Notes under the pieces: generated by a model | Told to the model about the DNA's origin: nothing | What the model saw: the letters and a program-made list of their open reading frames with translations, nothing else | Database searches by the model: none | Source: Prorocentrum cordatum | Lineage: Eukaryota > Sar > Dinophyceae > Prorocentrales > Prorocentraceae | Length of the DNA: 64,000 nt | Assembly (NCBI GenBank): GCA_963575745.1 | Contig: CAUYUJ010014205.1 | Location: 488,087-552,086 of the forward strand | Direction: 5' to 3' | Made by a program: the position numbers and the translations under genes | In this document: piece after piece, positions 40,714-50,820 of the stretch | How positions within the stretch are numbered: position 1 is the stretch's first letter | Layout: each line of letters begins with the position of its first letter

Positions 40714-40927
40714 CTTCATGCATTACTCACTGCGTGCAGCTCCCCATATGTGGATCCCCGTAAACACGCGTTTGGCAGGCAGCAATCGATGACGACGGAG
40801 GCGGCGGGTGAAACTGAACAGCGACGCCTGAAAACGTCTAAGACGAAGGGCGGCGGCAGCGCGGCGGCTAAGCAGCGAAAAAGGAGGAGGAGAAGGAGGA
40901 TGAGGAGAAGGAGGAGGGAGGGAGGGG

Positions 40928-41404
40928 TCACACGACCTCCAAATCGGCCAGCCCGCAAGGTGGCTCCAAGGGCGTGGTCGGAAGGTCACCGTAGGGGTTG
41001 TGCAGTGCTCGGGCTACCGCCTTTTGCACAGCTATACCAAGTATGCCCCACCAGCGGTGCAAGAGTCTTAGGGCCATCCCACGCCGCACCCGCGGGTTGA
41101 TCCCTTTCGCGCGATCTTGCGCCAATTTGGGCACATTCCCCCAACAGCCGTAAGTTTCTATGGCTAAACATTGCAGCGACCCCAGCCTGCTACTCAGGAC
41201 GTCGTGGTAGGTTTTGTTATTGTCGACTTCCGCCTTGTCTAATAGCCGGTTTCCTGCATTGCTCGTGCCTCCTCTGGGGTCCCCATTTCCTGATATAGGT
41301 GAGATAACCGCTGTGTCGCAAAATAATGGAAGCCCATGGTCTACCCTAAGACACGGCACAACTAAATCCATTCGTCGCATTTCAGTCGGTGTTATTTCAT
41401 GCAA
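40928..41404 (-). pseudogene. LINE D: C-terminal fragment on the minus strand
   Basis: A 158-codon minus frame: MRRMDLVVPCLRVDHGLPLF, CDTAVISPISGNGDPRGG, LLDKAEVDNNKTYHDVL, SLQCLAIETYGCWGNV. This is the same domain as the end of LINE F (about 61900-62150: RRLDFIVPGLHVEQGLPL, WAETYGKWG). It follows RT in these LINEs and may be nuclease-like (conserved Asp ... Glu). Only this 3' portion is present. Confidence 0.7.
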
Positions 41405-41578
41405 TGCATTTGGTATGTTCTCTCAGTCGCTCCATGTGTTTGGTTCGTTTTGTCGCTCGCTCCACGCGTTCGGCGTGTTTTGCTACTCGCTCAATTCGTT
41501 TGGCGCGTACTGTCACTCGCTCCACGCGTTTGGCGTGTTCTGCCGCCCACTCCACGCGTTTGGCGTGTCCGTCTTCCT
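41399..41578. repeat. 30-bp tandem repeat, about six units
   Basis: GCTCCAYGYGTTTGGYGTGT-like units start at 41429, 41459, 41489, 41519 and 41549, exact 30-bp steps, with a decayed unit before. One frame reads as a 10-residue repeat SLHAFGVFCR; this is the product of the repeat length. Confidence 0.92.
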
Positions 41579-41739
41579 CTGCCGAGGCGCCGCGCCATAG
41601 GCTGGCGCATGGCTTCTCTTTGTTTCTCTGCGGAACACTCTGAGGATGATTGCCGACGGGTCTCGTCATTCACAGCATTGAGTGCACTTGACAACCGGGC
41701 GCAAAGGAAAGAGGCCGCAAATGCGCTGCAGAAGCTACC

Positions 41740-41905
41740 GACCAAAACGTTGGCATGATAATCCCAAGAAGCATTCATTACGCACGGCTTTAACTCCACA
41801 TATTTTCGGTATTTCCGATCGGAGCGGCATTGACGCAGCTATTCATTTGCTCCAGTACCTTGTGGACGGGCGCGCATGCAGGCTCACGAATGCGCACATT
41901 CTCTA
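41740..41905 (+). pseudogene. Small LINE RT fragment (LINE F family)
   Basis: SLRTALTPHIFGISDRSGID then AAIHLLQYLVDGR parallels LINE F at about 60225-60310 (VRPHNFGANDRSGTGAAIHA). The fragment is about 50 codons, plus strand, opposite to LINE D just upstream. The open frame runs on to 42260 as Pro/Ala/Ile-rich sequence not recognised as RT. Confidence 0.55.
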
Positions 41906-42500
41906 TGGAATGTTTAACTTTGCCTTTCCGGTTGCTGCACCTCCCCCTTCAGCATCCGTAGCAATTCTAGCTCAAATTGACAGCACCTACTACGGTTCCA
42001 TCCGGTGCGCCCTTTCTCCAGTCGCTGTGAATTCAGCGCCGTACCCTTTCGTTTATCCCATTCCCATTCCCATTCTTCTCTACCCTCCAGCTGCCCATGC
42101 TGCACCACCGATTCCAAATCCAACACCGCTCCAGGCGTTCAATGCGTCTTCAGATGCTGTGGCCAGGTTATCGGAGCGGCTGTCACCAGGCAGGGGCGAA
42201 TATGAACTTCAAGACCTTGGACCCGCCATAAGGCCACAAGAGTTCCCCTTGCATTTGTAGCCCCTCCTATACCACCAACCAGAGATAAGGAGGAGTTCAA
42301 CACCCCATGTTCCACGCCTCGGAATCTACCCGGCGCTGTTCCCCCAGCTGCCACCAGTACGACCGCACCACACCCTCAAGCTTATGCAGACTCTTTGTGC
42401 CCACCAGCTTGCGCAGACTTCTTGACGCCTCCCACTTAACTGGACACCACATCAATTTGGATCTTCATCTGCCCCCGTTCTTCCCACCCCCCATAAACCC

Positions 42501-43172
42501 ATGACGAATCCAGCTCATGCAGACCAATATTTGTACTTACCACCAGTTTATGCCGACTCCCCCACTCTCCCCACCCCACCTTGTCTACCCCAAGACCTAC
42601 CCGTTCCACCAGAGCTTCCCGCTCGCTTTCCGGCTCACCCTCCCACTCCCAATCCACATCGTTGTTTGATGCGCGAGTTCGTTGAGGACGCCATACGGTC
42701 ATTTGGTATTTCAATGTGCGATGGCGAAGTATTTGGCACGCAGGAACAGGAAAGATATCCGATTCTTGTTACAGGTTGGCCAACCCCACCAGGCAGCCCA
42801 GTTCGGACAGAGGAACCACGACTGGACGATTCAGAAGGTCCTCCAGGTTTGGAAGGTCCATTTGCGTGCGACAATGGGGCCAGGAGCGAATTCGACGAGG
42901 ATAATCACTACATCGATGATGTCCCTGCGGCTGAACGCTTACCGGAACAATTTGGTATTCCACATCCCATTCAAGTTTCTTCGCATCACGATCCCGTTCC
43001 ACATGGTTGCCCCGCACAGACGATACGAGATGCAGAAGGAGATCGGCAAGACATTGAAGACCCCCAACCGCCAGAGGATCTAGAACCAGGACAAACCGCC
43101 ATCAAATGTTTCCAGCCATTTGGAAGCCGTCGGATTCCAGCGGGGAGCCGCGTAAGAAGATCATCATTTTGA
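42501..43172 (+). CDS. Hypothetical Pro/Glu/Asp-rich ORF
   Basis: A 223-codon frame from an ATG. The first third is Pro-rich (PPVYADSPTLPTPPCLPQD), the middle and end acidic (DEDNHYIDDVPAAE, RDAEGDRQDIEDPQPPED), with a basic C-terminus. I do not recognise a family. The Pro-rich character resembles the region before RT in LINE F (57990-58430), so it may be the remains of a LINE ORF; that is weak inference. Confidence 0.35.
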   Translation: MTNPAHADQYLYLPPVYADSPTLPTPPCLPQDLPVPPELPARFPAHPPTPNPHRCLMREFVEDAIRSFGISMCDGEVFGTQEQERYPILVTGWPTPPGSPVRTEEPRLDDSEGPPGLEGPFACDNGARSEFDEDNHYIDDVPAAERLPEQFGIPHPIQVSSHHDPVPHGCPAQTIRDAEGDRQDIEDPQPPEDLEPGQTAIKCFQPFGSRRIPAGSRVRRSSF

Positions 43173-44260
43173 TTGCCATCACTTTGTTCCGGTGAATATT
43201 GGTCCGCCCTCGCTTATTTACCTTCGCGCAGTGGTGGTTGCAAGGTGAATGATATACGAATGTGCAGTCAGGAGGGTACATATCATTAGAAGTCGAAGAG
43301 TACATATTGGATCGGGCAGCTAGAAAGGTGGGAGCCGTATGAGATTTAGAATTGGCGTATGTGGGTGTGTTTAAAGATATGCATTTCAAATCACATGTTC
43401 GTTTTCTCTATTTGAACGATTGCTTAATCGGGTGGTTGTGCGCTCTGGACCAACCACCATGATAAATTTTGCGCATCGTGTATTAACGCAATCCCAGAAC
43501 TCGTCATGAGTAGTTGCCCGGGAAATCAAGCCGTGCATCCTTTATATGTCTGTCTCATACACAAAATACTCAACATATCCAATCAAGTATTGGTGGAAAT
43601 TTGTCTTCCCGCGCTGCAGCCCACGTACCGTAAAAGCTGTGGCACAATGCATTTGATAATAATATTTATGAATATTCACGCAATGCTTGGCCAGAGTAGT
43701 TGGTACCATAATTGGATGGATGGAATCATAAAATGTATTGATTTTCATTTCGCGTATCTTTTTCCACCACACATCGTACGGGGAAGTACGGGAGCACGCG
43801 ATTCTAAAACAAGAAATTCTATAATGCGCAATTTTACATTCGAATTGGGTTTATTGTATCAGAATCATTATGACAGTTCACAGTTTTTTATTAACAATGA
43901 TCCGATAAAATAATTTGGGTCAAGCTCAACATGCATCAAAAGGTGTTTGGAATAGTCTGTGTGTATGCCCCTCGGAACCCCAAGCCCACCCCGGAAAAAA
44001 AAAGATTTCTATTTATCAAATACCGATATGGAATACAAAACAGTTGTGTCAATGTTAGAACAATTATTTTCATGACCTTAGATGCACGAGTGCGGCGAGC
44101 ACGCAATGGAAAAAAAACATATTATTGAAGATCACGGCTGAGGGCAAAGAAGCACATTCCGAACCGTGATTGACTCATCGAATTGTTGACGCTTCGCGTA
44201 TCCCCACCAGCCCATCCAGAAACGATGCCCAGGGGAGTTGAGGTGATCAGGGAAGTCGGG
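43173..44260. other. AT-rich stretch, no recognised content
   Basis: Markedly AT-rich compared with neighbours. Frames such as 43506-43913 are short and match nothing known to me. No repeat unit is seen. Confidence 0.4.
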
Positions 44261-44279
44261 GAGCATGCAGAATAACAAA

Positions 44280-44500
44280 GGGCGGGGGAAGCTGTCACGT
44301 ACCCCAAGAGGGGGAGGATGGAGAAGGAATCCTCGTCGGAGGGGGAGGGGGAGGAAGAGGAGGAGGAGGAGGAGGAGGAGGAGAATGAGGAGGAGGATGT
44401 GGAGTAGGGAGAGGACGAGGAGGACGAGAAGGAGGAGAAGGAGCAGAGGGAGGAGAAGGAGGAGAAGGAGGCGGAGGAAGAGGGGGATGAGAAATTGAAG
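44280..44500. repeat. GAGGAG purine-rich tract
   Basis: Irregular GAG/GGA trinucleotide repeats. Confidence 0.9.
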
Positions 44501-44539
44501 AGGACGGCGAACCGAAGAGCCAGAAGCGTCTTAAATACA

Positions 44540-45120
44540 TTTCGGAGATCCTCTTGAGGCTTCTTGGGGGTCTCTTGGGAGCCTCTTGGAGGCCTCTTGG
44601 GCGCCTCTTGGGGCCATCTGGGCGCCTCTTGGGGCGCCCTTGGGGCGCTCTTGGGGGCTGTAGGGGCGCTCTTGGGGCCATCTTGGAGGGAGTCGATCAA
44701 ACAAGAGGGGAGCTCCAATTAGCCTCCCTCCTCGGGAGCCCCATGAATCGCCTCTTGGAGCGCTCTTGGAGCGCTCTTGGGCGCTTTTGGGGCCGTCTTG
44801 GGGCTCTCTTGGGCCTCTCGTGGGGCCCTTTTGGGCCATCTTGGAGCCATATTGAGGCCTCGGATGTCCATCGGAAGCGAAAAGGCGAGAAAGCAACAAA
44901 CATTGTTTTTCCTTAGGTTTTGGAACGATTTTGGCCTCGTCGGGGCCTCCTTAGGGAGCTCTTTGGCCACTTGGAGCCGTCTTGGGATCGTCTTGGGGCC
45001 TCTTGGAGCATCTTGGGAGCCATCGTGAGCGATCTTGCGCTATCTTGAGCCATCTTGGAGCTCATCTTGGGCTCTCTGAGGCGCTTTTGAAGCCATCTTT
45101 GCCCATCTTGGACGCTCCAA
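44540..45120. repeat. G/T-rich dispersed block, fourth copy
   Basis: CTCTTGGGGC and GCCATCTTGG repeats as at 3165 and 20620, with an A-rich insert at 44870-44920. It is followed by a GC-palindromic stretch (TAAACCCCTCCCCAGGGGGG near 45171) to about 45240. Confidence 0.75.
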
Positions 45121-45240
45121 CGCGCCGCGGCCCCCCCCGTCCAGGTCCAGGGGAGGGAGTAGGGGGAGGGGTAAACCCCTCCCCAGGGGGGAAGAGGGAG
45201 GGGTGGAAGAGGATCTGCTCTAGACCACCTACGCCCAGAG

Positions 45241-45830
45241 GGCTGGTGGGATTTTGCGATGGCCTCTTCAACCGGCCAAAAAACGAAGAGAAAGACACCT
45301 CCATCGAGCCCGGCACGAATTTCATAGGGAAAATCACGGAAACATGATACAACATATTAGATATGTGTAAAGAATCATCGACGAATACCGTTGGCCACAA
45401 ATCATTACATTATCGCCTGCATCATGGCATGCACCTTGGAAACACCACGCGAACAACAATATACAAGCGTTCCGCGTGAAACTCTCCGGGAACACGGACT
45501 ACGACTACCATATGCCGAAAGGTTTCTCAAAATAGTGGAAGATTTTCCGACGATGCCAGAAACGGTAAAACATCTATGTGAAGAATGAGTGCAAACGGCT
45601 CAAGCTGCTACCGCTGTATTTCCACCAATTTCAGCAGAAATTGGCGGAAATACATGGCCCAGAAAGCGGGGGTATCCGAGCACGAATTCCTCCGCAGGCT
45701 TGTTGGGCTAGTACCGAAAATTCCAGCTGGATTTCCTGGAGAGGGGCAGAGGCTAGGGAGGGGATTTGCTCCTTACTAGCTTGATGGGCCCAGTGCCCGG
45801 CATGCGCTACCCGCACCAACACCACCGTCT
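45241..45830. other. Unassigned sequence
   Basis: 45330-45600 is AT-leaning. A short frame at 45585-45779 reads Cys/Arg/Gly-rich and matches nothing I know. Confidence 0.35.
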
Positions 45831-47055
45831 GTGGTTCCGACGGGGGCGTCAATGAGTGTTCCAGTACTACTGCTTACGGTCATGTTTTCAACAACTCCAG
45901 CAGCAGTTCTGCCAGAAGCCCCCACGGCAGCCCCCAGGGCTCCGACGGCTGCTCCCGCGGCAGGTCCGACTGCGGCTCCCACGGCGACGCCCACAACAGC
46001 TTCAGCATATCCGACAGCAGCTCCGACGGTGGTTGCGACAATGGCAGGCCCGGCAGCCAGTCCGAAAGCGGTTCCGGCGATGGGCTCCATTGCAGTTCCG
46101 ACAAGGGTTCCGACAAGGGCTTTGGCAGCGGCGCCCACCGACTACGACAACACCGACTCCGATATCACACAGCACCAGCAATACCGATTACGATAACAAT
46201 AATTACGACCACCGGCAACATCCACTACGCCTACGGTGCCACCGTCTGCGATTACAACAATACCGAACACGACAATATTAGGCGCATCGATCACAACACA
46301 GACTTCGACCACACCGCCTACGACAATAACATTTACGGCAGGCACGTCGACGCTGAACGATTCCACCGTGATGGGATACAACTATTTGCCACATGCGACG
46401 ACATTCACGGCGCTGACAACAGCTTCGGCAATATCAGGTCCGAATTCGAGAACACATATGTTCTCCTCTTCGGTATGGGGCTCCAATCCCACCGGCATTA
46501 CGACGGTGAGCGCCACCACCATGGGGGACCATGAGGCGCAAATGGACGGGGGAGGACAGAGAAAAGAGAAGAAGGTTAAGGATCACAAACAGGCGAATGG
46601 AAATTTGCCTCCGAGCCCCAATTCCAACTTCGACAATGCCCATTATTTTTATCCAGGACGACATCCCGTTCTAAATCCGACCCCGGCTCCAACGCCAAGG
46701 CTAACTCCAGAATGGCATCGCGGTCCAGTTCCGATTCCGATTTCCCCGCCCACCCCTCCCTTCGTCCGCCTTCCCGCACCTTTTCCCCCGCCCGCCCCTC
46801 CCCTTCCTGAAAACGAGGTTGACGATAACGACCAAAACGACGAGCGACACACGATAGTGCCAGGTCTGTTCTTGGTTTCCGATCCCTCACCAGTAAGAGA
46901 AGTTACCAGGACTCCAACTACGGTTCCGACATCGACACTCAGTGCAGCGATGTTGACCCGTCTTACGGCAATTCCGATTTCGGTGCCTTTTTTGATGCAG
47001 GGAACCAAATTTGTGAATAATAAGTCGGATTTGGGGTTGCGTTCTCCACCACCTT
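45831..47055. repeat. TCCGAC / ACGAC-rich degenerate repeat region
   Basis: Words such as TTCCGAC, CTCCGAC and ACGACAATACC recur throughout. The plus strand reads as Thr/Ala/Pro/Ser repeats (frames 45831-46196 and 46236-47111) and the minus strand as Val/Gly/Ala repeats. A longer unit near 46790-46920 is a diverged relative of 47090-47220 and 53130-53260. I treat it as repeat sequence, not a gene. Confidence 0.5.
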
Positions 47056-47355
47056 CTCCACCCGTCCCTATTCCTCCGTCCGCTCTCTTTTCCCCCCTGA
47101 CAGCGGCATAGACGATAATGACCAGAACGACGACCGACGTACGATCGTGCTGACTCCATTTCTGATTTCCGACCCCTAAGCAGGTCCGGGAGGTAAAGCC
47201 ATCAGGATATCAAGTACGGCTTCAATAACGACTCCCATTACGGCAATTTCGACATTTACGGCCACTTCAATTTCGGTGTCTATCCTGGTCTTGGAGAACC
47301 CCAGCACGGCACATACAACTGGAATGAGATTTTCAGTTCCCGTAGCCGGTCGGTT
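47056..47355. repeat. Segmental duplication, copy 1 left part
   Basis: It matches 53090-53395 with scattered changes, up to CGTAGCCGGTCGGTT at 47355. There similarity stops because LINE E is inserted; it resumes at 49736. Confidence 0.9.
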
Positions 47356-49735
47356 GTATTGTTTGTATTTTGCTTGCACATGTTTTAGACCCTCCTGGCA
47401 AGGCGCGTTTGTTTGCACATGTTTTCACCTCCAAGTGGTTTTTGCCGGCTCCTGTGCGTAACGAGTTCAGTGCCTTTCAACCTTGCCGTCTTCTCGACGT
47501 ATTCGTGCCTCTCCGTGGGCGTGCAACATTCCTTGTCTTGTCTTCCTTGCGTGTAGACAGCGGGACCGGGCCTGACCTTTTACCGGCGAGAGTCCTTAAG
47601 ACGTGCGCTCGAGAGTTTACGCTGCCCTTCCCGAAGCTCGCGCGGTTGATTGTGTCTCGCGGCGAGTGGCCTCACGTGTGGACAGCGCACTCGATCCACC
47701 CGCTGCACAAGCGGTATTCTTTGCACAACCCGGACCACTACAGAGGAATTCATCTCATTGCATAGTTGTCCAAAGCAATGGAGAGATTTCTAGGCGAGCA
47801 GTTCATTCCCCGTGTTGTTTCCGAAGGTTGTTTTGGCAAGTTCCAATTCGCTTACACGCCCGGTCGTGGTGCCAGGGACGCATTGTTGTGGCTTGTCTTG
47901 TTGTGCATTCAGACTTTCGCTGGAGGCGGACGTGTAGGATTGTATTGCTCAGACGTCTCTGGTGCATTCGACCGTGTATGCACGGAGCGACTTTTAAAGA
48001 AATTAGCAGCGTCGCCTATTCCACGCAGGAAATTTTCATGTGATTCGGAGCTGGCTTGCGCCTCGTTCCGCGAATGTCGTGGTGGGCGGAGCCCATTCGA
48101 AAGGCATTCTGATGTTGAACATGTTGTGCCAAGGGACTGTCTGGGGCCCTCCGTTGTGGAATTTCTTTTTCCGGGATGCTCCCGAAGCTATCCGGGGCCT
48201 AAATGTTGAAGCAATTGTGTACGCAGACGATTCAAACGCCCTGAAAGCTTATCTCGGTTCTGCCAGCACGCCGTATATTCTGTCGAACCTACGGGAATGC
48301 CAAGCCACGCTGCACTCTTGGGGCCAGGCGAACAGCGTTATTTTCGACGCTGGCAAAGAGAGTCACCACATTCTGAGTCACAGGCACCCTCACGGTGACT
48401 CTTTCAGGCTCCTTGGTGTTTCATTTGAGTGCCAGCTTCGCATGCACGCTGCTATCGACGAACGTGCTGCTATATGCCACACGCGTATCATGTGTTTGTT
48501 ACGTACTCGGCATGTTCACACATGTTCGGAAATGGTGTTTCTCTACGAAAGCCATGTCTTGTCATACGCAGAATACCGCGCGCCTGCGATTGCGCACGCC
48601 TCGTGTTCTACCCTCCACGTGCTAGACGCTGTGCAAGACAGGCTTTTGCGCGCCATCGGTTTCGCAGCCGAAGCCGCACGTGTTCAATTTAACTTGGCGC
48701 CGCTGTGTTGCCGCCGAGATATTGCTATCTTGGGCGTTCTCCACAGGTCTGCAATCGGGCGTGGCCCTTCGATGTTTCACTCTTTGTTCCGGTTCGACTC
48801 CTCTCTTTCTCCCCCCCGTGCCCCTCGTCGCCACTGTCGCCATCTGATTGATCCGTGCACTTTGCGTGCCCATCAATTCGTCACGCAGTCCGCTCTTGGT
48901 GCCGTGCGCTTGTACAACATGTTGCCTGATTTTGTCGTCGCCGCGAATTCCGCGAAGGAATTGCAAAGCCGGCTGTCTGCCCTCTTGCGGTGTCGCGTCG
49001 CTGCTGGCCACGCAAACTGGCCTTCGACATTCTCTTGGCGCTGTCCGCTTCACAACCACTGTTTCCGCAGCATGCGCGACTGGTGCGGCCAGCCGGCCTG
49101 AGTGCCCAACACTTGTTTTCTTGTCTTGGTTTCTTTCGGTGTTCTTTCTTCTCTTCCCCCTCCCCCTTTTTCCCCTCCCTCCCCTTCTTTTCCCTCCTGT
49201 CTCTCCCTCTGTCTGCTGTCGTCGTGTCTTCGTGTCTTCCGCCGTGCCCCTCCCTCCTTCTTCGCTCCTCCCCCCGGCCGCCTGGCATGGAGTGCTGGGT
49301 GCGCGCCGCGCGTTGCCTCCCTGGGGCTCGGCCCTCCTCTCTCGCCTTCTCTTCCTCTCTCTCCCCGTCGTCGGTCGTCTGCTGCTTCCCCTCTCTCCTC
49401 TCCCCCTCCCTCCTTCCCTCTGTTCTTTCCCCCTCCCTTTCCCCCCTCCTTCCTCCTTCGTCTCTCTTGCCTTTTGGGGGGCTGCGCCGGCCAGGCGCAG
49501 TTTTGTAGTTCTGGAACGTTTCATTCGTAAATCCATCCTTTCTGTTCTCTGCAGTCCTGCTTCGGGTGTCTCGTTTTACCTTTTTTCCTTTAGTGCGTCC
49601 TGGCGCGCGTTTGTGCGCTTTGCGTTGCACTCGTGGCGAGGTTCGTCTGCGTTGCCGAGGCTGGTATGTTTATATATCTGTATATATAGCATTGAAAAGT
49701 ATATAAATTAATATATATCTATATAGAGAGAGAGA
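47356..49735 (+). mobile_element. LINE E: 5'-truncated insertion with defined ends
   Basis: The sequence missing from the paralogous empty site (CGGTTACAAATTG at 53391) is exactly the 2380 bases between CGGTT (47351-47355) and GTTAC (49736). It contains a LINE RT without endonuclease or ORF1, then a C/T-rich 3' region (49125-49490) and an AT-rich tail of TATATA and GAGA repeats. 5' truncation is typical of target-primed reverse transcription. Any target duplication is at most a few bases (GTT). Confidence 0.85.
47370..49101 (+). pseudogene. LINE E reverse transcriptase (YADD)
   Basis: The first frame, 47370-48040, reads LSSLRVDSGTGPDLLPARVL, HSIHPLHKRYSLHNPDHYRG, then TAG (47763-47765) where related elements usually have Gln, then LSKAMERFLGEQFIP and CSDVSGAFDRVCTERLLKKL (first palm Asp). 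A shift near 48030 moves to the frame 48040-49101: SWLAPRSANVVVGG, LCQGTVWGPPLWNFFF and AIVYADDSNALKAY (catalytic pair), then a thumb and a C-terminal RHC-rich end (CTLRAHQFVTQSALGAVRLY). Apart from one stop and one shift the RT is complete, suggesting a young insertion. Confidence 0.85.
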
Positions 49736-50030
49736 GTTACAAACTGTACTAATGGGCACGTACCTCGCCAACATAATAAGAGATGATTTCGGTCCAACTA
49801 CAAATCCGATGGCATCACCAGCAGCAGCACGCACGACACGGACTTCAATAACAACCGGTACAGGACAAATTTCGACAATACCGAGCGCGGCGACGTTGTC
49901 AAATTTATCATGGCATCGACCCTCACTACGCGCACGAGAGCAACATTCACCTTCGCTTTCTCCCCACCGCACTCCTCCGCCCGATGACATCTCCCAAGAG
50001 GGCCCCAAAGATGATGGCATGGATTGTAGC
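49736..50030. repeat. Segmental duplication, copy 1 right part
   Basis: It matches 53394-53682 closely (ATGGGCACGTACCTCGCCAA, GATGGCATCACCAGCAGCAG). Frames here are Thr/Ser/Ala-rich; no family recognised. Confidence 0.9.
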
Positions 50031-50039
50031 ATTGGGTTT

Positions 50040-50738
50040 TAGAATTTGATCTTAGCTGGGATTTTGGTACCGTGCTGGGCGTTCTGCAAGACTTTCAGCG
50101 CCACGGGCTTCGGCGTGCAAGAATTCGGCGCCGTTAGCAGTGGATTTTAGCGTTGGATTTTACATTGGATTTTTGCATTGGCGTTTAGCACTGGATTCAA
50201 GCATCAGCGCAGCGGATTTGGGCGCGCAAGGATTCGGCGCCTTTAGCATTGGACTTTAGCATCGGGCTTTAGCACTGGATTCTGGATTTTAGCATTGGAT
50301 TTTAGCATTGGGTTTGAGCACTGTATTGTAACATTGGGTTTTAGCATTCGATTTCAGCGTTGGATTTCAGCATTGGGCTTTAGCATTGGATTTTGACATT
50401 GGATTCTAGCATTAGATTTTAGCATTGGATTTAGCACTGGCTTTTAACATTGGCTTTTAGCATTGGTTTTCAGAATCGGCTTTTAGCATTGGCCGTCAGC
50501 ATCGGATTTAAGCATTGCGTTTTAGCATTGTATTTTAGCATTGGGCTTTAGCATTGGATTTTAGCATTGGATGTTATCATTGGATTTTAGCATTGGGTTT
50601 TAGCATTGGATTTCAGCATCGGGCTGAAGCATTGGATTTTAGCACTGGATGTTAGCATTGGGTTTTAGCATTGGAGTGTAGCATTGGATTATCGCATTGG
50701 TTTTTGCATTGGATTTTAGCATTGGGCTTTAGCATTGG
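50040..50738. repeat. TTTTAGCATTGGA satellite, forward arm 1
   Basis: Units of about 12-13 bases (TTTTAGCATTGGA) repeated with substitutions. Diverged GC boxes occur at 50083-50150 and 50210-50250. It is the reverse complement of the array that starts at 50821. Confidence 0.95.
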
Positions 50739-50820
50739 ATTTCGGCACCGTGCCGGGCGTTCTGCAAGACTTTCAGCGCCGCAGATTTCGGCGCGCAAGA
50801 ATTCGGCGCCGTTAGCATTG
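50739..50820. repeat. GC-rich junction box between inverted satellite arms (first)
   Basis: CACCGTGCCGGGCGTTCTGC, CAAGACTTTCAGCGCC and GCGCGCAAGAATTCGGCGCC; repeated at about 54509-54585. The arms meet as GTTAGCATTGGTAAAACCCA, then ATGCTAAC. Confidence 0.9.

Noticed and set aside
48622-49630. Long minus-strand Arg/Glu/Gly-rich frames
   Set aside because: They are the complement of the LINE E C-terminus and its C/T-rich 3' region.
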